Shown here: positions 52,214 to 60,655 of the stretch, piece by piece
How the letters are laid out: each line of letters opens with the position of its first letter
Position numbering within the stretch: the stretch's first letter is position 1
From: Microbispora sp. ZYX-F-249
GTDB lineage: Bacteria; Actinomycetota; Actinomycetes; Streptosporangiales; Streptosporangiaceae
Length of the DNA stretch: 64,000 bases
Reading direction: 5' to 3'
Assembly: GCF_039649665.1 (NCBI RefSeq)
Contig: NZ_JBDJAW010000026.1
Span: 1-64,000 of the forward strand
Notes under the pieces: generated by a model
The model's database searches: none
Seen by the model: the letters and a program-made list of their open reading frames with translations, nothing else
What the model was told of the DNA's origin: nothing
Made by a program: the position numbers and the translations under genes

Positions 52214-53389
52214 TCACGCCCAGGGGCGGAAGACGGCGCGGACGCAACCGTCCTTCTTGTGCTTGAACATGTCGTAGCCCCTCGGCCCCTCGTCGAGCGT
52301 CATCGTGTGCGTCGCGAGGTAGGAGGTCTTCAGGTCGCCCTTCGCGATCCGGTCGAGGAGCTTCGGGATGTACCGCTGGCCGTGCTGCTGCGCGCCCCGC
52401 AGCGTCAGGCCCTTGTTCATCAGCGCGCCGAGCGGGAACTTGTCCACGAACCCGGCGAAGACCCCCAGCACGAACACCGAGCCGCCCTTGCGGCAGGCGT
52501 GGATCGCCTCGCGTACCGCGATCGGGCGGTCCTGCTCCAGGCGGAGCTGCTGCTTGATCCCGTCGTACACGCGCTGGATCCCGGTGCTGTCGGCTTCCAT
52601 GCCGACGGCCTCGACGCACACGTCCGGGCCCCGGCCGCCGGTGCGCTCGCGCAGCTCGGCGGTCACGTCGGTGCTCGTGTAGTCGATCACCTCGCAGCCG
52701 ACGTGGCGGGCGGTCATGGCGAGGCGTTCCGGGTAGCGGTCGATCGCGATGACCCGCTCGGCGCCGAGCAGCATGGCGGCCCGGGCGGCCATCTGGCCGA
52801 CGCCGCCGCACCCCCACACGGCGACCACGTCTCCCGGCTTCACGCCGCCGAGCTCGGCGCCCATCCAGCCGGTCGGGGCCGCGTCGGAGGCGAACAGCGC
52901 GTCGAGGTCCGAGATGCCCTCGGGGACGGTGAACGCGTTGTAGTCGACGAACGGAACGCGGATGTACTCGGCGTGGCTGCCCCGGAAGCCGCCCATGGCG
53001 TGGGAGTAGCCGAAGATGCCGGCGGTCGTGCCTCCCCACATCAGGTCCGTGACGCCCGGCTTGGGGTTGCTGTTCTCGCACAGCGACCACTGGTCGTGCC
53101 GGCAGGCCCAGCAGCGGCCGCATCCGATGATGGAGCAGACCACGACGCGGTCGCCCACGCGGTGGTTGTTCACCTCGGGGCCGACGTCGACGATCTCGCC
53201 GATGAACTCGTGCCCGATGACGTCTCCGGCCCGCATCGCGGGGATGTATCCGCCGAGCAGGTGAAGGTCGGAACCACAGGTGGTGCTCGCCGTCACCTTC
53301 ACGATCGCGTCCTGGGCGTTGAGGATCGCGGGGTCGGGCACCTGCTCGACCGACAGCTCGTTCACGCCCTGCCAGCACAGCGCCTTCAC
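52214..53389 (-). CDS. Zinc-dependent alcohol dehydrogenase (formaldehyde dehydrogenase-like)
   Basis: A 391-residue MDR dehydrogenase. Catalytic-zinc residues occur in TTCGSDLHLLGG and GHEFIGE, and the structural zinc site is CGRCWACRHDQWSLC. The NAD-binding motif is VWGCGGVGQMAARAA. It resembles the glutathione-independent formaldehyde dehydrogenase-like group that carries long inserts. GTG 53389 overlaps the stop of the upstream gene (GTGA). It oxidises an alcohol or aldehyde adduct; the substrate is not known. Confidence 0.92.
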   Translation of the reverse strand: MKALCWQGVNELSVEQVPDPAILNAQDAIVKVTASTTCGSDLHLLGGYIPAMRAGDVIGHEFIGEIVDVGPEVNNHRVGDRVVVCSIIGCGRCWACRHDQWSLCENSNPKPGVTDLMWGGTTAGIFGYSHAMGGFRGSHAEYIRVPFVDYNAFTVPEGISDLDALFASDAAPTGWMGAELGGVKPGDVVAVWGCGGVGQMAARAAMLLGAERVIAIDRYPERLAMTARHVGCEVIDYTSTDVTAELRERTGGRGPDVCVEAVGMEADSTGIQRVYDGIKQQLRLEQDRPIAVREAIHACRKGGSVFVLGVFAGFVDKFPLGALMNKGLTLRGAQQHGQRYIPKLLDRIAKGDLKTSYLATHTMTLDEGPRGYDMFKHKKDGCVRAVFRPWA

Positions 53390-53862
53390 AGCCGTCCCCC
53401 CTCCGCCGCGCGTCCCAGCGCCATGTCGAGCACCTTGCCCGGCATCGTCGGCCTGGTCGTGGCGAGCTCCTCGTCCGACCGCAGCACGTCGCCGGTCTCC
53501 AGCAGGGACTTCGTCTCTCGCAGCGCCGTACGGACCGCCGTACGGGGGTCGTCGCCCCGCAGCCGGGCGAGGACGCCGTCGGCGCCGGCGCGGTGCTCCC
53601 TCGGCCGGGCGTAGATCTCCGTGCCCCGGTCGCCCGGCGCCCGGTTCATCCGCACCTCGGCGTCCACCCGGGCCAGCGGATCCGGCAGGTGCCCGCCCGG
53701 GGCGACCTCGTCCGGCGGCCGGTTGACCGTGACGCCGAGCCAGCGGCTCGACTCCAGGGGGTCTTTCGCCGCGGCCGGCACACGCCTGCGCGAGGCCGCC
53801 CATCGAGCCGCTCCCAGGCCCGCGGCGGCGAGGGCCGCCGCTCCGGCAACGAGACGTTTCAT
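53386..53862 (-). CDS. Membrane-anchored hypothetical protein upstream of the dehydrogenase
   Basis: A 158-residue protein with a hydrophobic N-terminus (residues 3-25), then a globular part starting SSRWLGVTVNRPPDEV and RVDAEVRMNRAPGDRGTEIYA. That pattern resembles the SRPBCC-like or cyclase-like proteins often found beside zinc alcohol dehydrogenases in actinobacteria. The second half is helical (RTALRETKSLLETGDVL). It overlaps the dehydrogenase start by 4 bp, so the pair is coupled. Function unknown. Confidence 0.7.
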   Translation of the reverse strand: MKRLVAGAAALAAAGLGAARWAASRRRVPAAAKDPLESSRWLGVTVNRPPDEVAPGGHLPDPLARVDAEVRMNRAPGDRGTEIYARPREHRAGADGVLARLRGDDPRTAVRTALRETKSLLETGDVLRSDEELATTRPTMPGKVLDMALGRAAEGGRL

Positions 53863-53972
53863 GACTTCGCCCCCTCCACGGCCGACTCCTCGGGTGCTAC
53901 CCCCGGCTCCGGGGCTCTACCCGCCCCTGGCGGCAGCTGAGGAAGTCGATCGCGGTATGGCGGGCCGGCGGG

Positions 53973-54356
53973 CTACTCCGCGTCGCGGGACGGCGCGGCG
54001 GCGAGAGCGTCCGCGACGGTGGGGAAGACCGGGACGTGGGAGGCCAGCCCGGTGATCCACAACGCGCGGGCCGCACCCTGCTCGACCGCGACGAGGCCCA
54101 GCCAGCCGCCCTCGTCCAGCGCGCGCTTCCAGCAGTTGACCAGCAGGCCCGTCGCCCTGGAGTCGAGGAAGTCCAGGTCGAGCAGGTTCACCACGAGGTA
54201 CGGCCCGAAATGGGCGAAGGCCTTGTCGAGGAATTCGGTGGCCACCTCGTGAGTGGTGAAGTCGAGGGTCCCCCGCACCGTCAGCAGTCCGATGCTTCCA
54301 CTGCTCTCGGCGGCGAACGTGGTCTCGGCTGTCGAGATGTTGTGCAGATCAGACAT
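53973..54356 (-). CDS. STAS-domain anti-anti-sigma-like protein
   Basis: A 127-residue STAS protein (SIGLLTVRGTLDFTTHEVATEF, VVNLLDLDFLDSRATGLLVNCW), with the phosphorylatable position in DSRATG. It starts at ATG 54356, sharing one base with the stop of the SpoIIE-type phosphatase gene upstream, so phosphatase and likely substrate are made together. This is a partner-switch module without its kinase; the RsbW-like ATPase at 23 kb is a candidate. Confidence 0.88.
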   Translation of the reverse strand: MSDLHNISTAETTFAAESSGSIGLLTVRGTLDFTTHEVATEFLDKAFAHFGPYLVVNLLDLDFLDSRATGLLVNCWKRALDEGGWLGLVAVEQGAARALWITGLASHVPVFPTVADALAAAPSRDAE

Positions 54357-55936
54357 CAGGACACTTCCGTGGAGTTCGGCAGAATGCGCGCGACCAGAAT
54401 GCAGGTGTCGTCGCCGGTGTTGCTCGGGGCCAGAGCCTCCATCACCGCCGCGACGCGATCCTGCGGTGGCACCTTCGGCACTGTCTCGGCGATCGCGGCG
54501 CTGAGGATGTCCAGGCCCTCGAACAGGTCCCGGCCCGGCCGCTCGATAAGACCGTCGGTGAACATGAGGAGCAGATCGTCCGGCTCCAGCCGGATCTCGG
54601 CGCAGCTGTAGCTCACGTCCTCGAAGACGCCGAGCAGCACGCCCGGGTGCAGCAGCCGGTGGACCTTGCTCCCCCGGACCAGCAGCATCGGCGGGTGACC
54701 CGCGTGTGTCCACTGCAGCGTGCGGTCCTTGGTCCGGTAGCGGGCCACCACCGACGTCGCCAGCACGTCGGGCCGCATCCGCCGCAGCAGCCGGTTCAGC
54801 GCCACGAGGATCTGGGCCGGGTCGTGGTCGGCGAAGGCCAGCCCGGTGATCGCGTGCCGCAGTTTGGCCATCGCGGAGGCGGCGGCCAGGCCGTGCCCGG
54901 CGACGTCGCCCACGGCAAGCAGCGCCTCCCCGTGGTCGAGGTGGATGGCCTGGTACCAGTCGCCGCCCAGCGGAGCGGTCTCGGCGGGGAAGTAACGCAC
55001 ACCGATCTGCAGTCCGGGCACCGCGTCCTGCACGGGCAGGATGATGCTCTGCAGTCGCGCGGTGAGCTGCGACTCCTCCTCCAGCCGCTGGGTGACCTCG
55101 GCGAGCTCGTCGGCGGTCCTGCGCCAGTCGGTCACGTCCTGCACGACGCCGTGGATCTCGACGGGCCGCCCGTTCGCATCCCTGCTGACCTCGGCCGTGG
55201 CCCTGACGTGCCGGTATTCGTCGCCGACGCGGATACGGACCTCGAACTCGTGCGGCCCGCCGCTGCTGGTCAGCGTCGTGAGCGCGTGCTCGACGATCGG
55301 CACGTCGTCGGGGTGGGCGATCTCGCGGTAGTGCTCCAGCGCGAACGGCCCCTCGGCCGGGTCGCGCCCATGAATGACGTAGAGCTGGTCCGACCACTCG
55401 GCCTCGCCGGTGATGAGGCTCCAGTGCCCCCACCCGAGGTGGCCCAGGCGCTCGGTGTGGAGCAGCCGGGCCGACAGGCGCTCCTCCCTGTCGTGGCGCA
55501 CCCAGGAGGCGAACAGGCCGCCGTGCAGCCGGGCGAGGCGGATGCCGTAGGTGGACAGGTGAGCGACGCCGTCCCCACTCTCCCGATGGACGTAGGGATC
55601 GACGTCCTCGGGTTCCCCCGTCTCCATGACACGGAGATAGGCGTCCCACAGCGGGGAACCGCCGACGCCCGGATACGCCTCGAGCGTGCGCAGGCCGACG
55701 AGCTCCTTGCCGGTCCGATCGCGGACGTCCCTCGCCCCGGGACTGGCCGCGAGCACTTCGAAATCGGCGATCGCGCCGGCCTTGTCGCGGATGGGCACCA
55801 GCCAGACACCCTGGATGGAAATCGCATCAAGCATGGCTTGCACCAGCCCGGCCATCGCTTCGACAGACGACGCGCCCTGGTCGACAGACGGGCCGCTCAC
55901 TGGAGTAAGCCGCAGAATGCGATCACCTCCGCTCAT
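54356..55936 (-). CDS. PAS-containing SpoIIE/RsbU-type PP2C phosphatase
   Basis: A roughly 526-residue soluble protein. Residues about 20-130 form a PAS-like sensor, a second PAS fold (about 175-290, ending VVQDVTDWRRTADELAEVTQ) follows, and the C-terminal PP2C (SpoIIE) domain (about 305-526) has GGDWYQAI, VGDVAGHGLAAA and LLMFTDGLIERPG metal-binding motifs. It should dephosphorylate the STAS protein encoded next. ATG 55936 (MSGGDRILRLTP) with AAGGTGG upstream is used; the longer in-frame form to 56188 crosses promoter-like DNA. Confidence 0.9.
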   Translation of the reverse strand: MSGGDRILRLTPVSGPSVDQGASSVEAMAGLVQAMLDAISIQGVWLVPIRDKAGAIADFEVLAASPGARDVRDRTGKELVGLRTLEAYPGVGGSPLWDAYLRVMETGEPEDVDPYVHRESGDGVAHLSTYGIRLARLHGGLFASWVRHDREERLSARLLHTERLGHLGWGHWSLITGEAEWSDQLYVIHGRDPAEGPFALEHYREIAHPDDVPIVEHALTTLTSSGGPHEFEVRIRVGDEYRHVRATAEVSRDANGRPVEIHGVVQDVTDWRRTADELAEVTQRLEEESQLTARLQSIILPVQDAVPGLQIGVRYFPAETAPLGGDWYQAIHLDHGEALLAVGDVAGHGLAAASAMAKLRHAITGLAFADHDPAQILVALNRLLRRMRPDVLATSVVARYRTKDRTLQWTHAGHPPMLLVRGSKVHRLLHPGVLLGVFEDVSYSCAEIRLEPDDLLLMFTDGLIERPGRDLFEGLDILSAAIAETVPKVPPQDRVAAVMEALAPSNTGDDTCILVARILPNSTEVS

Positions 55937-56219
55937 CGATCCGCCGGCCACCTTTCGCAAGGCATCCGCAAGAGCGGACAGTAGGGAGGATCGCTCTTGC
56001 CTTCCCGATGAGGTTACCTGCCACAGCCGAGGATAGGTGCTGGACGCCCTTTGGCATCCCGGCGGTGTTCCGTCACGTTCCGCCCTCCGCCCTGGGCACA
56101 CGTCCTTTGCCGGATCGTGGAAACTTGAGGAATTTTTTACCATTTGTGGCCTTGTGCCCGGTCGCCCGTCCTCCCCGAGACCGCGCACAATGCCTGCTGG
56201 CCGGCAATCGGGAGGAACG

Positions 56220-57038
56220 ATGACCGGGGCAGGTGCGGGTATGGCGCTGACCCTCGCGGTCGCGGTGCTCGCCGCTCCCGCGCCCGCCGCGGACCTGCCG
56301 CCGTGCCCGCTGGTCTTCGGTCACGGCGGCTACCCGAAGAGCGCCGGGGCCAAGATGAAGGACGCGATCCGTCAGCCCAACGTGCTGCGGGCGGTCGACG
56401 ACCAGTGGTCGTGGGGCGCCGACGGCGTGGAGGCCGATGTCCAGCTCACGAAGCGGGGCGCGAAGGCCGTCATGTGGCACAACAGGACGACCAACGGCCT
56501 GACCGGCCCCCGGCAGGAGATCCGCGAGACCTGGTGGGCCGACGGGCCGGGCAACCTGCGGGACCGCCGCGTCGCCCGCGGCCCGTACGCGGGCGAGCGT
56601 GTGCCGACGCTGCGGGAGTGGCTCGACCACGTCCGCGCCCGGGGGCTGGTCGCGCTGCTCGAGATCAAGAAGTCCGCGGCGCCCGTCCTGGCCGATCCGG
56701 CGTACGGACCCTCCGCGTGGCGGGAGATCGTCGACCCGGTCGTCGAACGGCAGGACGCCCAGCCGATCCTCGTCTACTCGCGGGACCAGTGGATCAAGGC
56801 GGAGCTCGCCGACCGGCTGCCCGGGCATCTGCGGGGCTCGGCGGCGAAGTGGACCGACGGCGTCATGTGGGACGAGCCACCACCTCCCTGGCAGCTGAAC
56901 GTGCCGCGGTGGCAGACCGTGCTCGACGAGGCCCCCACCAGCGTGATGACCAGTCACACCCCGGACTACCGCGCCTGGCTCGGCGGCAGATGCCGCCGAC
57001 ATCCCACCCCCTTCGCCGCCGACGCGCCCACGGCATAG
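56220..57038 (+). CDS. Secreted glycerophosphodiester phosphodiesterase-like protein
   Basis: A 272-residue protein with a signal peptide (about 1-24, ending PAPAAD). The GDPD/PLC-like TIM-barrel signatures are FGHGGYPKS, then WGADGVEADVQLTKRGAKAVMWHN, which hold the catalytic His, Glu/Asp and His. It would hydrolyse glycerophosphodiesters outside the cell. ATG 56220 has GGGAGG five bases upstream. The TAG stop lies inside the first of three 13-bp repeats, so the C-terminus (DAPTA) may be recent. It is divergent from the SpoIIE-type gene. Confidence 0.83.
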   Translation: MTGAGAGMALTLAVAVLAAPAPAADLPPCPLVFGHGGYPKSAGAKMKDAIRQPNVLRAVDDQWSWGADGVEADVQLTKRGAKAVMWHNRTTNGLTGPRQEIRETWWADGPGNLRDRRVARGPYAGERVPTLREWLDHVRARGLVALLEIKKSAAPVLADPAYGPSAWREIVDPVVERQDAQPILVYSRDQWIKAELADRLPGHLRGSAAKWTDGVMWDEPPPPWQLNVPRWQTVLDEAPTSVMTSHTPDYRAWLGGRCRRHPTPFAADAPTA

Positions 57039-57066
57039 ATACACGGCATAGATCCACGGCATAAAT
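57030..57066. repeat. 13-bp tandem repeat x3 over a stop codon
   Basis: ACGGCATAGAT occurs at 57030-57040 and 57043-57053, with the variant ACGGCATAAAT at 57056-57066, period 13. The first copy contains the TAG stop of the GDPD-like gene. A period of 13 is not a multiple of three, so copy loss could shift the frame only beyond the stop. Confidence 0.85.
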
Positions 57067-57142
57067 GAGGTGACGCGCACGAGAGGGGACGGCACGATGG
57101 AGTGTCCCCCTCGTCGTGTTCCACGTCATCCGGAGTTCTCTC

Positions 57143-58399
57143 ATGCCTGGCTTCCGCCATGATCTCGGCATGCTCAGGGATCGGCGGTTCGCCCTGCTGC
57201 TGGCGGCCCGGACGATCTCCGTGCTCGGCACCTCCTTCGCGCCGGTGGCCCTCGCCTTCGGCGTGCTCGGCCTCCCGGGCGCGGACGGCAGGACGCTGTC
57301 GGCCGTGCTCACCGCCGAAGCGTTGCCGATGGTGCTCTTCATGCTGGTGGGCGGGGTGATAGCCGACCGGCTGCCGCGCCACCGGGTCATGACGGCGGGG
57401 GAGTCGATCAACGCGCTGGCGTACTTCTGCCTGGCCGCGATGATGCTGACGGGATGGACACCGCTGCCCGCGCTGGTGATCGCGAGCGCGGTGAGCGGCA
57501 TCGCGACCGCGATCCTGTTCCCCGCTCTGACCGGCATCATCCCCGACGTCGTGCCGGCCGACCGGCTGCAGACCGCCAACGCCCTGCTGGGACTGGGACA
57601 GAACATCTCCCGGGTCGCCGGCCTGGTGCTGAGCGGCGCCGCCGTGGTGCTGCTCGGCGCGGGATGGGCGCTGGCCGTCAGCGGGGCGATGTTCGCCACG
57701 GCCGGCGCGCTGATCACGCTGCTGCGGCTCACCCCCGCCGAGCGGACCTCGGCCGGCGGGCACTCGGTGCTGGCCGACCTGCGGGCCGGGTGGCGCGAGT
57801 TCGTCTCCCGGCAGTGGCTGTGGGTGGTCGTCGCCCAGTTCTCGATCCTGGTCATGGCGTTGCAGGCCGCCCACGGCGTGCTCGGGCCGCTGGTCGCCAA
57901 GGAGTCGCTCGGCGGAGCGCCCGCCTGGTCGGCGGTCCTGGCGGGCGAGGCCGTCGGCATGATCGTCGGGGTGGTCGTCACGCTGCGGCTGCGGCCGCGG
58001 CGGCCCATCCTGATCGGGACGCTCGTCACCCTGCCCACGGCTCTGCCGTACCTGCTCCTCGGCATGAGCGCGCCGCTGTGGACGGTCGTCGGCGGCGCGT
58101 TCGTCATGGGCGTGTGCTTCGACATCTTCGGCGTGCTGTGGCAGACCACCATGCAGCGCGAGATCCCGGCCGAGTCGCTGTCGCGGGTGAGCTCCTACGA
58201 CGCGCTCGGGTCCCTGATGTTCGGGCCGCTCGGGCTGCTGCTGGCCGGGCCGGCGGCGATCGCGGTCGGGCCGCGGCCGGCGCTGGTCGCCTGCGGGACG
58301 ATCATCGTGCTGGTCACGCTGGCCGCGCTCCTGGCCCCCGGCGTACGCGGGCTGCGGGTCCCCGACGAGGAGCCCGCGTCCGTCGCGACCGTGTCCTGA
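57143..58399 (+). CDS. MFS transporter (enterobactin-exporter-like group)
   Basis: A 418-residue major facilitator with twelve helices. The loop 2-3 motif is GGVIADRLPRHRVM. SAVSGIATAILFPALTGIIPDVVP matches the EntS/MFS_3 group, which exports siderophores or drugs. GVLWQTTMQREIPAESLSRVSSYD is the equivalent second-half segment. ATG 57143 (MPGFRHDLGMLRDRRF) with GGAG upstream is preferred over 57116. The substrate is unknown; no siderophore gene is nearby. Confidence 0.9.
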   Translation: MPGFRHDLGMLRDRRFALLLAARTISVLGTSFAPVALAFGVLGLPGADGRTLSAVLTAEALPMVLFMLVGGVIADRLPRHRVMTAGESINALAYFCLAAMMLTGWTPLPALVIASAVSGIATAILFPALTGIIPDVVPADRLQTANALLGLGQNISRVAGLVLSGAAVVLLGAGWALAVSGAMFATAGALITLLRLTPAERTSAGGHSVLADLRAGWREFVSRQWLWVVVAQFSILVMALQAAHGVLGPLVAKESLGGAPAWSAVLAGEAVGMIVGVVVTLRLRPRRPILIGTLVTLPTALPYLLLGMSAPLWTVVGGAFVMGVCFDIFGVLWQTTMQREIPAESLSRVSSYDALGSLMFGPLGLLLAGPAAIAVGPRPALVACGTIIVLVTLAALLAPGVRGLRVPDEEPASVATVS

Positions 58400-58491
58400 G
58401 AAACGCGCATTCTGCGATAACGGCCGGTCTGTTCACCGGCGCGCCGTTGGTCCATGGTGAGAGGGACGGGACGCCGCATACGGAGGTCAGC

Positions 58492-59004
58492 ATGGAGGAC
58501 TACGGCATCACCGGCGCGCGGGTGGACCTCGAGGTCGTCGTCGACATGCCTCGGGAGCGGTTGTGGGACCTGATCACCGCCGTCCACCGGGTGAGCGAGT
58601 GGAGCCCCGAGTGCGAGCACACCGCCCTGCTCGACGGCGGCGAGGGACCGGTCGCCGTGGGGACCCGCTTCGAGGGGCGCAACCGCCGCGAGGGCCGGGT
58701 CTGGACGGTGAACTGCGTGGTGACCGAGGTCGAGCCCCAGCGCTCGTTCGCGTGGGTGGTGCTCGACCGCGCCGCCGACCCGGAGCGCCCTTCGTCGTTC
58801 TGGCGCTACGACCTCGAACCCGGCGACCTTCCCGGCCAGACCCGGGTGCGGCACAGCTTCGTGCACGGCCCGGGGCACAGCGGCCTGCGCGAGATGATCC
58901 TCAGCCACCCGGAGATCGCGCCGATCATCCTCGACGTACGCCTCGAGGAGCTGCGCAAGCACATGACCGAGACGCTCGACGCGATGACCGCCGCGTACGT
59001 CTGA
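58492..59004 (+). CDS. SRPBCC-family (START-like) protein
   Basis: A 170-residue SRPBCC fold protein of the polyketide cyclase/dehydrase-like group with a hydrophobic cavity (MPRERLWDLITAVHRVSEWSPE, then GTRFEGRNRREGRVWTV). It may bind a lipid or aromatic ligand. ATG 58492 with GGAGG upstream is clear, while the same frame is open through the MFS gene. It is followed by a strong hairpin. Confidence 0.87.
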   Translation: MEDYGITGARVDLEVVVDMPRERLWDLITAVHRVSEWSPECEHTALLDGGEGPVAVGTRFEGRNRREGRVWTVNCVVTEVEPQRSFAWVVLDRAADPERPSSFWRYDLEPGDLPGQTRVRHSFVHGPGHSGLREMILSHPEIAPIILDVRLEELRKHMTETLDAMTAAYV

Positions 59005-59010
59005 CCGGAC

Positions 59011-59043
59011 GCCCGGGGCGGGGGCCGCAACCCCACCCCGGGC
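59011..59043. terminator. Bidirectional GC hairpin
   Basis: GCCCGGGGCGGGG pairs with CCCCACCCCGGGC (one mismatch) around a 7-nt loop, between the convergent SRPBCC and methyltransferase genes. Confidence 0.7.
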
Positions 59044-59052
59044 TCCCGGGGC

Positions 59053-59712
59053 CTACTTCGTCAGCCGGACCTCGGTGGAGATCCCCGCCGTGCGGATCTC
59101 GCACGTGCCGAACGCGCTCTCGGCGGCGAGGCGGGCGAACAGGTCGCGGGAGTAGGCGCGGCGGCGCAGCATAAGCAGCGGCATCCTGGTCAGGACGGAG
59201 TTCAGCGGCGTCAGGCCCATTCGCCTGACCTCGTCGTCGATGTCGGCCCGGGACGCCTCCCTGCTCATGTCGTGCACCACCGCGGCGCCACCGGGACGCA
59301 GCACCCGGTGCATCTCGTCCAGCGCGCGGACGGGCCGCCCGAAGTTCTTGAACGCGGCCTGGCAGACGACCAGGTCGAACGAGCCGCCGGGGAAGGGGAG
59401 GTCGGCGGCGTCGCCCTGCCGCACGTCGACGCGCACCCCCGCCCGCCGGGCGTTGTCCGCCGCGATCTCCACGAACGTGCGGCTCAGGTCGAGCGCGGTC
59501 ACGGCGAAGCCGAGCCGTGCCATCTCGACGGCCAGGTAACCGGGCCCGGGAGCCACCTCCAGGACGGCCGCCCCGGCCGGCAGTCCCGCGGTGACCTGTG
59601 CGGCGTACCGCCGTACGAGGGCGATCTGGGGCGCCGAGGCGCGCTGCCGCGCGTACCACCGCGCCATCGCGCCCTCCATGCCGGGCGCCTGGGTCTTCGT
59701 GATCTTTTCCAT
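59053..59712 (-). CDS. Class I SAM-dependent methyltransferase
   Basis: A 219-residue methyltransferase. The SAM-binding motif I is AVLEVAPGPGYLAVEMARLG, the acidic ribose-binding residue is in VTALDLSRTF, then GDAADLPFPGGSFDLVVCQAAF (motifs II-III) and HRVLRPGGAAVVHDM (motif IV/V). It is of the UbiE/Methyltransf_11 type acting on small molecules. ATG 59712 (MEKITKTQAPGMEG) is used; the upstream in-frame start at 59736 is less likely. The PadR regulator encoded upstream on the same strand may control it. Confidence 0.9.
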   Translation of the reverse strand: MEKITKTQAPGMEGAMARWYARQRASAPQIALVRRYAAQVTAGLPAGAAVLEVAPGPGYLAVEMARLGFAVTALDLSRTFVEIAADNARRAGVRVDVRQGDAADLPFPGGSFDLVVCQAAFKNFGRPVRALDEMHRVLRPGGAAVVHDMSREASRADIDDEVRRMGLTPLNSVLTRMPLLMLRRRAYSRDLFARLAAESAFGTCEIRTAGISTEVRLTK

Positions 59713-59828
59713 GGTTCTCCTCCGGTTCCGGATCATGCGTGTCCGAACCGGCCCGCGGAGGGAGCCCGGCTATCCTTGCGGTTGCCACCTTCCGGCCGGA
59801 TTCCGCCCGCGGTTTCGGTTCGGAGGTC

Positions 59829-59869
59829 ACGGACCCCGGCCGGTGTTCCCGCACCTCGCCGGGGTCCGT
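59829..59869 (-). terminator. Terminator hairpin after the padR-type gene
   Basis: A perfect 12-bp inverted repeat, ACGGACCCCGGC (59829-59840) and its complement (59858-59869), with a 17-nt loop, 12 bp after the PadR stop on the minus strand. Nearby, TCCGAACCG (59742-59750) and CGGTTCGGA (59816-59824) form a second, wider inverted repeat before the methyltransferase gene, possibly its operator. Confidence 0.65.
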
Positions 59870-59880
59870 CTTCCGACGGT

Positions 59881-60528
59881 TCAGTCCTTCGTGCGGCCCC
59901 TTTCCACCAGATCGGCCGCCTCCGGCGGCATCCGCCCGGACTCGTGCCAGGCCCGCCACAGGTCAAGGCCGGGGAACGACCCCGTGGTCAGCTCCTCCAG
60001 GAAGGAGCGGACCCAGGACGCCTCGGCCTCGCGGACGGCGAGTTCGTACTCCGCCTCCACGAGGAACAGCCGCGGCACCTCCCGGCGTGCCGTGTCGAGC
60101 ATCTCCCGCTGGGCGGCGATGTCCTTGTCCAGCAGGGCCAGCCGCCGGCGCAGCAGGCCGGCCAGCTCGTCCGGCGGGAGCACGGCGCCCACCGACAGAC
60201 CGGCCAGGAACCGTGACTGCTCCCGCTCCGGCGTCGCGATCAGGTCGCGCGCCCAGTCGGTCAGCTCCGCCCGCCCGGCGTCGGTGATGCGGTAGATCGT
60301 GCGCTCGGGGTGCGCCCCCTCGCGCACGGTCCCCTCCACGGCCAGGAACCCGTGTTTCTCCAGGTTGCGCACGACCGTGTAGAGCGAGCCCCACTTGACG
60401 CCCATGTCCCGGTCCTTGCCGCGGGCGCGGATCAGCGTGGCCATCTCGTACGGATGCATCGGCCGCTCGACGACGGTGGCGAGCACGGCCAGGCCCAGCA
60501 GGTTGTTCACCTTGCGCCGTCCGGCCAT
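59881..60528 (-). CDS. PadR-family transcriptional regulator
   Basis: A 215-residue regulator. The N-terminal winged helix (about 8-85) has the PadR signature RPMHPYEMATLIRARG and KWGSLYTVVRNLEKHGFL. The C-terminal helical part (about 100-190) is the dimerisation domain (Vir_act_alpha_C-like). ATG 60528 with GAGGGAA upstream fits the family. A palindrome ATACTCG...CGAGTAT lies 19 bp upstream, so it likely represses itself. It is divergent from the ECF sigma gene, which shares the promoter region. Confidence 0.93.
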   Translation of the reverse strand: MAGRRKVNNLLGLAVLATVVERPMHPYEMATLIRARGKDRDMGVKWGSLYTVVRNLEKHGFLAVEGTVREGAHPERTIYRITDAGRAELTDWARDLIATPEREQSRFLAGLSVGAVLPPDELAGLLRRRLALLDKDIAAQREMLDTARREVPRLFLVEAEYELAVREAEASWVRSFLEELTTGSFPGLDLWRAWHESGRMPPEAADLVERGRTKD

Positions 60529-60546
60529 TTCCCTCACCCCATCCTG

Positions 60547-60564
60547 ATACTCGTATGCGAGTAT
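60547..60564. promoter_or_regulatory. PadR operator candidate
   Basis: ATACTCG and CGAGTAT, separated by TATG, lie just upstream of the PadR start codon. A further TATAC...GGCGAGTAG half-site follows. PadR regulators commonly bind ATAC/GTAT-bearing palindromes of this kind. Confidence 0.7.
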
Positions 60565-60655
60565 ACGTCGGCGAGTAGCGCCCGTGAACTCCCGGCGGCA
60601 CGAGTGGAGAGACAGGACCGTCAGATCCCCGAGGGTTAGGTTCCGGCTCGATGCC

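Noticed and set aside
52259-53614. 451-residue plus-strand ORF
   Set aside because: Antisense of the zinc alcohol dehydrogenase; no motif, and composition typical of shadow frames.
57454-58491. N-terminal extension of the SRPBCC protein
   Set aside because: This part is an alternative frame inside the MFS gene; ATG 58492 has a strong RBS and starts the domain.
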